64,000 nucleotides of DNA from JAEYOM01 sp036260935. GTDB lineage: Bacteria > Bacillota > Clostridia > Acetivibrionales > DTU013. The position numbers and the translations under genes are program-made. Location of the stretch: contig DATALQ010000022.1 in assembly GCA_036260935.1 (NCBI GenBank), positions 62,001 to 126,000 of the forward strand. The letters are read 5' to 3'. The notes under the pieces were generated by a model that saw nothing but the letters and a program-made list of their open reading frames with translations, made no database searches and had not been told where the DNA came from. This document shows, one piece after another, positions 1-6,711 of the stretch (its first letter is position 1; each line of letters begins with the position of its first letter).

Positions 1-114
1 GTTTTTGCGCTTCCTCCGCGTTACAATTACGCCTTCCCGAAAGGCTTCGAGGAAGTCGAGAAAATAATGAGCGGCAGCCCTCTCTGGCCGATCCGATCCG
101 GTATGAATTGCTGA
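1..114 (+). CDS. C-terminal fragment of an unidentified protein
   Basis: An open frame runs from base 1 to a TGA at 112-114 and gives 37 residues ending in PIRSGMNC. It begins outside the window. It is followed 25 bases later by a strong hairpin terminator, which fits the end of a real gene. The visible part is rich in aromatic residues and proline (FALPPRYNYAFPKGF) with no motif I recognise, so no function is proposed. Confidence 0.5.
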   Translation, partial: VFALPPRYNYAFPKGFEEVEKIMSGSPLWPIRSGMNC

Positions 115-136
115 TAAATCAAACATGAGGCTCAAT

Positions 137-177
137 TGAAAAAAGGAAATCAGGCCTCCGGCCTGGTTTCCTTTTTG
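137..177. terminator. Bidirectional rho-independent terminator
   Basis: A 17-base stem (AAAAAGGAAATCAGGCC paired with GGCCTGGTTTCCTTTTT, one G-T wobble) closes on a 3-base loop. Because the stem begins with A5 and ends with T5, both strands have a U-tract. It separates the partial plus-strand gene from the convergent minus-strand AraC regulator. Confidence 0.85.
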
Positions 178-196
178 CTGCCTTTATTATTTGCTG

Positions 197-1051
197 TTAC
201 GATTTCCTTAGCACAGGTACGCAAACCTCCAGCTTACCCGGATAGTACTGCTCAAGCTGAGGTCCCTCGGCGACCTCGTAATTTGAAGTGGGAAACCACT
301 CGGAAAAAAGCCGTGTCCACATTTCCTGGATAGTCCTGGAGGTATCCTCGTCTTTTTCGCACTTTTCCTCCACCACCACCCATGTCGCACCGGGTATTTG
401 TAAAACGTCGTAACCTTCAGGCTTCTTCCCCTCCGGCAGCTTATAGGCTATAGTGTATTTGCGGGAACCATCGCTTTGAAAGTCGTGTGTTACTGCAATG
501 GGCGGAACGGTAAGATCATATCCGGCATCGCTGCAGATCCTTTTAAAAAAGTCTTGTTTACCAAGCTTCAGCCAGAATTTCGGGACCGCGTCAAAGGCAT
601 TTTCACCGGTGATGTCCGTAGTAGCTCCAAATACAGTAAACCCCTCACGTTCGACAATTTTGAAATTCATCTCTCTATCACCTTTCAATACTATTTGTAT
701 TGACAGCGGGCCATAGGACTTCAGTTTGGCTCCCGGCTCGCGCGCAGCCGAAGGAGTTACGCCATGAAACCTCTGGAATGCCTTTGTGAAGGCCTCCGAC
801 GTTTCGTAACGGTACTTGAACGCGATATCGGTGACCCTGACGTCAGACATCGACAGCTCCTGGGCCGCAAGTGTCAGCCTCCTGTTACGGATATACTCCC
901 CCACCGAAAAACCTGTAAGCATGCTGAACATTCGCTGGAAATGGTAGGCGGATGAATACGCACACTTTGCGATCTCGTCGTAATCAATGTCCTCAAGTAT
1001 GTTGGCCTCCATATAGTTTATCGCATTCCTCATACATTGCAGCCAGTCCAT
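197..1051 (-). CDS. AraC-family regulator with GyrI-like effector domain
   Basis: A DNA-binding regulator of 284 residues from the ATG at 1051. Residues ~1-100 hold the two helix-turn-helix segments of the AraC/XylS family (the second ends YRYETSEAFTKAFQRFHGVTP). After a short linker, residues ~130-284 match the GyrI-like/SOB ligand-binding fold, which in relatives binds hydrophobic drugs or peptides. This HTH-GyrI order is that of Rob/SoxS-like regulators of multidrug efflux. I chose 1051 over a GTG at 1084 because AGGAGGG sits six bases upstream of it. The nearby minus-strand MATE pump is a plausible but unproven target. Confidence 0.88.
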   Translation of the reverse strand: MDWLQCMRNAINYMEANILEDIDYDEIAKCAYSSAYHFQRMFSMLTGFSVGEYIRNRRLTLAAQELSMSDVRVTDIAFKYRYETSEAFTKAFQRFHGVTPSAAREPGAKLKSYGPLSIQIVLKGDREMNFKIVEREGFTVFGATTDITGENAFDAVPKFWLKLGKQDFFKRICSDAGYDLTVPPIAVTHDFQSDGSRKYTIAYKLPEGKKPEGYDVLQIPGATWVVVEEKCEKDEDTSRTIQEMWTRLFSEWFPTSNYEVAEGPQLEQYYPGKLEVCVPVLRKS

Positions 1052-1211
1052 AACGAACCCTCCTGTCAATAAAGATGATACCACGGTGTATTATTTTCGG
1101 CCTGTCGCGGCCTGCTATAAAATGTCAGTTATAATTCGGCACCTTTCAAATAACTACTAATATCAACGACCGAGAAAGTATATATAAAGAGATCCAAAGG
1201 ATGGTATAACA

Positions 1212-1478
1212 ATGGGTAAAATAGACGATGCAATTAGCAGGATCAGGGCTCTTGAATGTCCGACCGGTGAACTTGAAAACAGGGTCGCTGGTATATTGGA
1301 GGATTACGGTATCACCGACAGGAGCCAGGTTAAGTTCAAAATTGATAATAAGCTTGGCGGCGGTGATGCACAGGCATACCGCGTAAAAATAGCCGGTGAA
1401 GAAGAAACTTTTGTAGTTCTGGCCAAAGCGGGCTATGACGATTATGTCGCCAAAGTGACCGACGCATACCGGATATAG
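1212..1478 (+). CDS. Small uncharacterised protein (88 aa)
   Basis: An 88-residue soluble, acidic protein with no signal peptide or membrane segment. An N-terminal helical part (DDAISRIRALE) is followed by a likely beta-rich part ending in VAKVTDAYRI. It has an ATG start with a weak AAAGGA site about ten bases upstream. It ends 12 bases before the convergent MATE gene. I recognise no family; codon use and orientation support a real gene. Confidence 0.55.
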   Translation: MGKIDDAISRIRALECPTGELENRVAGILEDYGITDRSQVKFKIDNKLGGGDAQAYRVKIAGEEETFVVLAKAGYDDYVAKVTDAYRI

Positions 1479-1490
1479 GATCGCCCGCTT

Positions 1491-2972
1491 CTACTGATCC
1501 GTACCTGTATCGGAGCGTGCAGTTTTTTCGGAGGATATGTCCGATCCAGCCCCGGAGGCAACTATGTTCTGCGCCCAGTAACCCGTACGCACTACAATTA
1601 CCCCAATAATGCCTTTGATGGCATCGGTGATAAAGCTGACGGGATACAGTATAAAAATGTCGAGCTTGGTAAAGTGAGTAAGCGCATACGCGTACGGTAC
1701 TGCAACAAGCCAGGAATATGCACTGTCGAAAAGGAAGGTAATGAACGTTTTGCCTCCTGAACGGATAGTGAAATAGCAGCAGTGCGCTGTTGCGTTGAAT
1801 GACATGTAAAGTGCGCTGGTCAGCATGAAGTATGTCGCTAGCTTCCGGACTTCATCGGTCGTATTGTAGATGCGCGGAATGACAGTCGCCACGGCCGCAA
1901 GCGTTCCCCCGATAACTATGCAGGTGCATATGCTGAAAAATATCAGCTTCCAGACGTATGCCCTGGCACGCGGTATATCTCCCGCCCCGAGGGCCTGACC
2001 GACCATTACGGCTACAGCTACGCCCATCGATATGAATACGACGTTGAACAGATTAACGATAGTACTCGATATGTTCAGACCTGCTACAACATTAAGGCCA
2101 CGCGTCGAGAAAATCTGCGTCATCGTAGTCACGCCAAGCGACCATAAGAGCTCGTTGGCAAGCAGGGGAGTCCCTTTCCTGAATATGCTGAAGGCAAGGT
2201 CGCGCGGTACTTTCAAGGACCGGTAGATGCCCTCGATGAAAGGGAACTTTTCTTTATGCAGGTGGGTATATATAACGATTATAGAAAGCTCGACATAACG
2301 GGAAATTACGGTAGCGATGGCTGCTCCGACAACACCGAGCACCGGGAATCCCAGTTTCCCGAAAATCAATATGTAATTGAGGCAGAGATTCGTCAAAACG
2401 GCAGCTATGCTTGCCTTCATGGGCAGCATGGTCTCGCCCGTCTCGCGAAGCGTGCCGCTGTATGCCTGCGACAGCGCGAACGGCAACAGGCCCCAAAGCA
2501 TTACCTTCAGGTAGGAGCGGCCGTATCCGAGCATTGCGGCCGCATCGGCAGCATTGCCCTCTCCTGTCAGGTAAAGGGAGATCAGAGGTCTGTCAAAGGC
2601 AAGGAAGACCATGACCGCGCCGGCAAGTACGACGGCTGCCGTCCAAAGCTTGAAGCGGAACGTCTGGCGAAGGCCTTCGTAGTCGCCCGCGCCATAAAAC
2701 TGCGCGCCGAATATGCCCGGGCCCGATAGTCCGCCGAAAATTGTCAGGTTGAATACAAATAAAAGCTGATTGGCAATCGCGACGCCCGACATCTGGGCCG
2801 TGCCGACCTGCCCTACCATGATATTGTCAAGAAGATTAACAAAATTTGAGATCATATTTTGAACTATGATCGGCAAAACAAGGCCAAGAACGGTTTTATA
2901 AAATACCCGGTCACCTATGAATGTGCGCCGGAACCTTGCCAGTGCACCGTCCGACGCTGCTAAACGGTTCAT
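1491..2972 (-). CDS. MATE-family multidrug/cation antiporter
   Basis: Polytopic inner-membrane protein of 493 residues with about 12 predicted spans, the usual MATE size. The N-terminal half carries the typical segment LPIIVQNMISNFVNLLDNIM and the pattern is repeated in the C-terminal half (residues ~250-450). MATE proteins export drugs or metabolites in exchange for Na+ or H+; the substrate cannot be read from sequence. The ATG at 2972 has GGAGG upstream, and a fair minus-strand promoter (TGGACT, 17 bases, TACAAT) lies near 3046-3074. The last ~25 residues are a polar Ser/Thr/Asp tail. Confidence 0.92.
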   Translation of the reverse strand: MNRLAASDGALARFRRTFIGDRVFYKTVLGLVLPIIVQNMISNFVNLLDNIMVGQVGTAQMSGVAIANQLLFVFNLTIFGGLSGPGIFGAQFYGAGDYEGLRQTFRFKLWTAAVVLAGAVMVFLAFDRPLISLYLTGEGNAADAAAMLGYGRSYLKVMLWGLLPFALSQAYSGTLRETGETMLPMKASIAAVLTNLCLNYILIFGKLGFPVLGVVGAAIATVISRYVELSIIVIYTHLHKEKFPFIEGIYRSLKVPRDLAFSIFRKGTPLLANELLWSLGVTTMTQIFSTRGLNVVAGLNISSTIVNLFNVVFISMGVAVAVMVGQALGAGDIPRARAYVWKLIFFSICTCIVIGGTLAAVATVIPRIYNTTDEVRKLATYFMLTSALYMSFNATAHCCYFTIRSGGKTFITFLFDSAYSWLVAVPYAYALTHFTKLDIFILYPVSFITDAIKGIIGVIVVRTGYWAQNIVASGAGSDISSEKTARSDTGTDQ

Positions 2973-3126
2973 ATACTGTTCCTCCGAAGGGCTGTCCGCC
3001 TATATCCCGGATATCGGCAAGGGCTGCTCTTGTATAATAGTAGAAAGATTGTAGCATATGGAAGACCGGAAGTCCAGAATTTCAATACTTAAAAGTACGT
3101 TATATCCTTCTGCCGCAAATTATGAT

Positions 3127-3155
3127 TTGCCTGTTCTCCGGCGCTATTGTATACT
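3127..3155 (+). promoter_or_regulatory. Sigma-A-type promoter for the AEC transporter
   Basis: TTGCCT at 3127-3132 and TATACT at 3150-3155 are separated by exactly 17 bases. They sit about 30 bases before the AEC gene. Each box has one or two differences from the vegetative consensus. Confidence 0.55.
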
Positions 3156-3181
3156 AAAGCATATTACTCATAGGTCATAGG

Positions 3182-4099
3182 ATGGGGTCACGGATGCAAA
3201 GCACGGTCGTAAATCAGGTAACGATCCTCTTTATTATCATGGGGATCGGTTTCATAGCAAAAAAGAGGAACATAATAGACGACGCTGCGGGTAAAAAGCT
3301 TTCGGAGCTGCTGCTGATGGTTACAGCGCCTGCAATGATCCTTTCGTCCTTTCAGTTCGACTATTCGAGCGAAATGCTCAAAAATGTATTCTTAGTTTTG
3401 GGGTTTGCATTCGCAGCTCATATAGTATCGCTTCTCCTGGGCATTTTGCTGTATCGCAGATACCCGGAAAACATCAGGAAAGTGCTGAAATTCATAACTA
3501 TATTTACAAACTGCGGTTTTATGGGGTTCCCGCTGTTGGAGAGCCTGTACGGTAAAACCGGAGTATTTTACGGCTCGATCTACGTCGCCGTCTACAATCT
3601 ATTTGTCTGGACGATCGGAGTTATGATATTCAGCGGCGAAAGAGACCTGAAAAGCATAAGGAAAGCCATGCTGAATCCGGGTACGATTGCAGTTTTCATA
3701 GGAATGTTCCTGTTCGTGTTTTCACTGAAGCTGCCTTACCCGGTCGCGAAAGCGCTCGATATGACCGGCGCCATGACAGCGCCGCTTGCAATGCTGATCG
3801 TGGGTTCCATTCTCGCAGGTGTCGATTTGAAAAGCCTGTTTTCAGGGTTTCCGATGTATTACGGCATAGCGGTAAGGAATATCCTCCTTCCGCTGGCGGC
3901 AGTTTTTATCCTTCGGGCTTTCGGCTTCAGCGGAGTTGTCTATGGCGTTTGCGTAAGCGTCATAGCTATGCCCGCCGGTGCGAACACACCCATTTTTGCC
4001 GAGCTGTACGGCGGCGATTCTTTTTTTGCATCGAAGACCGTGGCGTTTTCCACATTATTCTCGATCATATCCATACCGTTGATCCTTATGTTGGCATAA
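3182..4099 (+). CDS. AEC-family (auxin efflux carrier-like) permease
   Basis: Membrane protein of 305 residues with about ten hydrophobic segments arranged as two five-helix halves, as in the bile acid/arsenite/riboflavin superfamily's AEC branch. Signature-like stretches include FTNCGFMGFPL (residues ~115-125) and the C-terminal MPAGANTPIFAELYG. Bacterial members carry malate, malonate or other small organic anions; the substrate here is unknown. The ATG at 3182 is used, but a second in-frame ATG at 3194 is equally possible. The gene is monocistronic, with a promoter upstream and a stem-loop over its stop codon. Confidence 0.88.
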   Translation: MGSRMQSTVVNQVTILFIIMGIGFIAKKRNIIDDAAGKKLSELLLMVTAPAMILSSFQFDYSSEMLKNVFLVLGFAFAAHIVSLLLGILLYRRYPENIRKVLKFITIFTNCGFMGFPLLESLYGKTGVFYGSIYVAVYNLFVWTIGVMIFSGERDLKSIRKAMLNPGTIAVFIGMFLFVFSLKLPYPVAKALDMTGAMTAPLAMLIVGSILAGVDLKSLFSGFPMYYGIAVRNILLPLAAVFILRAFGFSGVVYGVCVSVIAMPAGANTPIFAELYGGDSFFASKTVAFSTLFSIISIPLILMLA

Positions 4100-4125
4100 T
4101 AGCCTCAAGATCGTGAGGCTATTAT
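4096..4125. terminator. Stem-loop overlapping the AEC stop codon
   Basis: A perfect 12-bp stem (ATAATAGCCTCA / TGAGGCTATTAT) with a 6-base loop begins on the stop codon. There is no strong T-run, so it may act as a weak terminator or 3'-end stabiliser. A second G+C stem (CGGCGG / CCGCCG) follows at about 4133-4155. Confidence 0.55.
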
Positions 4126-4413
4126 ACGCCTCCGGCGGAATTTATGCGCCGCCGATAATTTGCCCTTGAATATTCGGATGGCAAAACGGCGATGCGCAAT
4201 TATACCATGATAAACCATGGTATAATAATTTCTCATTGATTAATTCCAAAAAATGATTATAATCATTATATTATTATTTTGGTAGAAATTAAGTAATAAA
4301 TGGCGAAATAAGAAATCATATTAGCTGTATATAATTATGATACTTAAGATTTATCATATCGGTAATAAGAGGTACAGGAGTAATATAAGACAGGAGCTTC
4401 GGGAGGAATTCAT
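4126..4413 (+). promoter_or_regulatory. pfkA upstream region with two palindromes and a PerR-like box
   Basis: This A+T-rich stretch holds three things. A stem of 9 bp (TATACCATG / CATGGTATA) lies at 4201-4224. A perfect 16-bp palindrome, AATGATTATAATCATT, lies at 4252-4267; its right part, 4257-4271, reads TTATAATCATTATAT, which differs at one fixed position from the PerR box consensus TTATAATNATTATAA. A TATAAT at 4330-4335 could be the -10 of pfkA, although no good -35 box accompanies it. The functions are inferred. Confidence 0.4.
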
Positions 4414-5397
4414 ATGGATGAGATAAAAACGGAGATAAAAACAATCGGAGTGTTGACAAGCGGCGGAGACGCCCCCGGTATGAACGCCGCCATCAGGTCG
4501 GTGGTTAGGACGGGGATTTATCAAGGCTTTAAGGTAATGGGAATCAGGAAGGGCTATAACGGCCTCATCAGCGGAGATATATTCGAAATGGGTCTGAGAA
4601 ACGTATCGGACATAATCCACAGGGGCGGAACAGTCTTGCAGACGGCGCGCTGCATGGCTTTTAAGGAGGAGGAAGGCGTCAGGAAGGGCGTAGCCATGGC
4701 GCAGGTCTTCGGGATAGACGCGCTTGTCGTGATCGGGGGCGACGGTTCCTTCAGAGGTGCAAAAGACCTGAGCACGAACGGCCTGAAGGTGATCGGGATA
4801 CCCGGAACCATAGACAACGACATCGGCTGCTCGGATTATACCATAGGCTATGATACCGCTTTGAACACAGTCCAGGACGCTTTGGACAAGATACGTGATA
4901 CCGCTTATTCTCACGAACGCTGCAGCGTTCTGGAGGTCATGGGAAGACGGGCAGGCTACATAGCCCTGAACGTGGGTATAGCCTGCGGCGCCGAAGTCAT
5001 AGTACTGCCGGAAAAGCCCTTTGATTTCAACAAGGATGTTATTAAGCCTATAATAGAGGGCAGAAACCGCGGTAAAAAGCATTACATCGTAATCGTTGCG
5101 GAAGGCGTCGGCGGAGCTATCGAATTTGCCAAGCAAATTGAAGAAATTACAGGTATTGAAGCCAGAGCCACCATCCTGGGCCATATACAAAGAGGCGGAA
5201 GCCCGACGGTACGCGACAGGGTCATGGCAAGCCTGATGGGCGCAAAGGCGACGGAGCTGCTGAAGAATGGGATTTTCAACCAGATAATCGCATTCAGGGA
5301 CAACCAGGTCACAGGCATCGAAATCAACGAAGCGCTGAACATGACAAAGACTATCGATGACGACATGATAGAGCTGAGCAAGGTATTGTCGCTGTAA
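4414..5397 (+). CDS. pfkA: ATP-dependent 6-phosphofructokinase
   Basis: Phosphorylates fructose 6-phosphate to fructose 1,6-bisphosphate, the committed step of glycolysis; cytosolic. The 327 residues match the bacterial PfkA length. Visible motifs are the ATP loop GVLTSGGDAPGMNAAIR (residues 12-28), GGDGS (108-112), the catalytic GTIDND with Asp134 and Asp136, EVMGRRAGY, and the C-terminal LGHIQRGGSP substrate segment. GGDGS, rather than a GGDDT form, points to ATP and not pyrophosphate as donor. The start has GGGAGG seven bases upstream. The gene stands alone, without the pyruvate kinase often found beside it, and ends at a clear terminator. Confidence 0.97.
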   Translation: MDEIKTEIKTIGVLTSGGDAPGMNAAIRSVVRTGIYQGFKVMGIRKGYNGLISGDIFEMGLRNVSDIIHRGGTVLQTARCMAFKEEEGVRKGVAMAQVFGIDALVVIGGDGSFRGAKDLSTNGLKVIGIPGTIDNDIGCSDYTIGYDTALNTVQDALDKIRDTAYSHERCSVLEVMGRRAGYIALNVGIACGAEVIVLPEKPFDFNKDVIKPIIEGRNRGKKHYIVIVAEGVGGAIEFAKQIEEITGIEARATILGHIQRGGSPTVRDRVMASLMGAKATELLKNGIFNQIIAFRDNQVTGIEINEALNMTKTIDDDMIELSKVLSL

Positions 5398-5430
5398 AAA
5401 TTAAAGTCTTCACATTTATGGAATACTTTT

Positions 5431-5465
5431 AAGCAGAACCGGATCTGATTCGATTCTGCTTTTTC
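5431..5465. terminator. Rho-independent terminator after pfkA
   Basis: AAGCAGAA pairs with TTCTGCTT across a 14-base interior and is followed by T-rich sequence. It lies between the convergent pfkA and zinc-ribbon genes and may serve both. Confidence 0.75.
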
Positions 5466-5472
5466 AATTTTC

Positions 5473-5736
5473 TTATATGTCTTTCCATGCGGGAAGCTTT
5501 GACAATATGCGGACTGCCATCTTGTTTGCTGCGTCGCTGTCCAGACCCTGTGTGATGACAAGGAATTCCGCAGTGCCCTCCAGCTTTTCAGGATAAGACT
5601 GCATACAACCATCAGGCCTGGCGCAATATTTACAATAATCCTTGCTTTCATCCATCAGCGGGTAATCCGAAGGGCTCATCATCGGCATGCCGCAGGAGAT
5701 GCAGACTTTAACGCCGGTATTCTTATCATTTGACAT
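5473..5736 (-). CDS. Small zinc-ribbon protein
   Basis: An 87-residue cytosolic protein whose N-terminal half has CISCGMPM, then CKYC, then a further Cys in DGC, the pattern of the putative zinc-ribbon family zf-ribbon_2 (Pfam PF12674). The C-terminal half is helical. Members are small partners or regulators of unknown target. It is the third gene of an operon with the TetR and winged-helix genes: its ATG lies two bases after the preceding stop, with GGAGG eight bases upstream. Family assignment is good; role is not known. Confidence 0.8.
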   Translation of the reverse strand: MSNDKNTGVKVCISCGMPMMSPSDYPLMDESKDYCKYCARPDGCMQSYPEKLEGTAEFLVITQGLDSDAANKMAVRILSKLPAWKDI

Positions 5737-5738
5737 AA

Positions 5739-5945
5739 CTATCGCCTCCTGTCATAAATATCCACGCCCAGTTCCTGAAGTGCTTGCTTACCAAGCTCTG
5801 TAAGCGAATATACCGTCACTTTGTCTTCATCCTTCTCAAACCAGCCCAGTTCCAACAAACGGTTGAAGAGTCTGTCTCCCAGTGTGCCGCCAATATGACC
5901 GAAGCACGATTTAGCCTTGATAATGCGAGGTGTTTTCTCATTCAT
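5739..5945 (-). CDS. Mini winged-helix protein resembling the C-terminus of ArsR-type regulators
   Basis: A 68-residue protein. The segment KSCFGHIGGTLGDRLFNRL followed by GWFEKDED and VYSLTELGKQAL resembles the C-terminal half of certain ArsR-family repressors, where a helix and wing precede a conserved Gly-Trp. It is a complete gene here, with AGGAGG nine bases before its ATG, and not a fragment. Its start overlaps the end of the TetR gene by eight bases, which suggests translational coupling. Function is unknown; it could modulate the TetR protein or bind DNA itself. Confidence 0.7.
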   Translation of the reverse strand: MNEKTPRIIKAKSCFGHIGGTLGDRLFNRLLELGWFEKDEDKVTVYSLTELGKQALQELGVDIYDRRR

Positions 5946-6555
5946 CCCTGGCGTCCTCCTTTCGCTTATCTATATGGATCAGTTTTAAATAATTCTCTAC
6001 AAGAGTATCTCCATATCGTTTTATTACGTCTCCTTCCGGAGCAAACAAATCCCCATTTGCAAGGTAATAGTGCACTAACCCCACCCACGTGTTGAAAAGC
6101 ATGTACGCAGGTAGTTCGATACTGCTGCCCGAACTGATTTCGCGCTCGGCAACCTGGCTGAAGTGAAAGGATATCGCGGATTGAACGGAAACCCAGACAT
6201 CCCTTGCAGCAGGCGGCAGTAATCTATTTTCAATCACAAGTCTTGTGTAAAACGGCTCAAATTCCATAATACCGGCCAGATGCGCCGACAGGATATCCTT
6301 CATATGCCCGCAGGAACCTGCAAGCTCATGTGTGCGCATAGCCATTTGCCCTCCGTATGATTCGATTACTTCGGTTATGAGCGCCTCCTGTGTCCTGAAA
6401 TGCGCAAATACAGTACCGTGAGATACACCGGCAGCCTGAGCTATATCGGACATACGCGTATCCATGATGCCACGCTGGGAAAACACGTTAAAGGCAGTCT
6501 TGATAAGCGATTCCTTTGTCTGTTCCTTCTGCATTTGACGATTTGTCTTTTTCAT
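5938..6555 (-). CDS. TetR/AcrR-family transcriptional regulator
   Basis: A 205-residue regulator. The N-terminal HTH domain (residues ~15-60) shows the family pattern AFNVFSQRGIMDTRMSDIA followed by AGVSHGTVFAHF. The rest is the helical ligand-binding and dimer domain. It heads a three-gene operon with a mini winged-helix protein and a zinc-ribbon protein and has its own near-consensus promoter. A 7-2-7 inverted repeat lies between the promoter and its start codon and probably serves as its autoregulatory operator. No transporter or enzyme gene is in the operon, so the inducer cannot be guessed. Confidence 0.92.
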   Translation of the reverse strand: MKKTNRQMQKEQTKESLIKTAFNVFSQRGIMDTRMSDIAQAAGVSHGTVFAHFRTQEALITEVIESYGGQMAMRTHELAGSCGHMKDILSAHLAGIMEFEPFYTRLVIENRLLPPAARDVWVSVQSAISFHFSQVAEREISSGSSIELPAYMLFNTWVGLVHYYLANGDLFAPEGDVIKRYGDTLVENYLKLIHIDKRKEDARDE

Positions 6556-6558
6556 TTG

Positions 6559-6574
6559 TTGACTCCAGAGTCAA
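6559..6574. promoter_or_regulatory. Inverted repeat, likely TetR operator
   Basis: TTGACTC-CA-GAGTCAA has perfect 7-base arms. It lies in the leader of the TetR operon, a few bases upstream of the ATG, and includes the ribosome site (GGAG on the minus strand). A bound dimer would block early transcription, and the folded RNA could mask the ribosome site. Confidence 0.6.
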
Positions 6575-6587
6575 TGATTTTATAGTC

Positions 6588-6616
6588 ATTATATGCCAAT
6601 TCATCCGAATGGTCAA
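6588..6616 (-). promoter_or_regulatory. Near-consensus promoter of the TetR operon
   Basis: Read on the minus strand, TTGACC and a perfect TATAAT are 17 bases apart. The expected transcription start is near 6581, just before the inverted repeat. Confidence 0.75.
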
Positions 6617-6663
6617 TATCAACTTATTGATGAATGCATCCGGTTATGGGCGAACAAAGTTAA

Positions 6664-6684
6664 AAATAAAACAAGCGCCGCTTG
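6664..6684 (-). terminator. Terminator of the 7TM hybrid kinase gene
   Basis: On the minus strand CAAGC-GGC-GCTTG is followed by TTTTATTTTT, about 30 bases after the stop at 6712. Confidence 0.6.
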
Positions 6685-6711
6685 AAAAGCAACGCCAGGA
6701 GGAAAAATTTG

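Noticed and set aside
4201..4224. The TATACCATG stem-loop as a riboswitch or T-box before pfkA
   Set aside because: It is an isolated short hairpin with no conserved aptamer or T-box sequence nearby.
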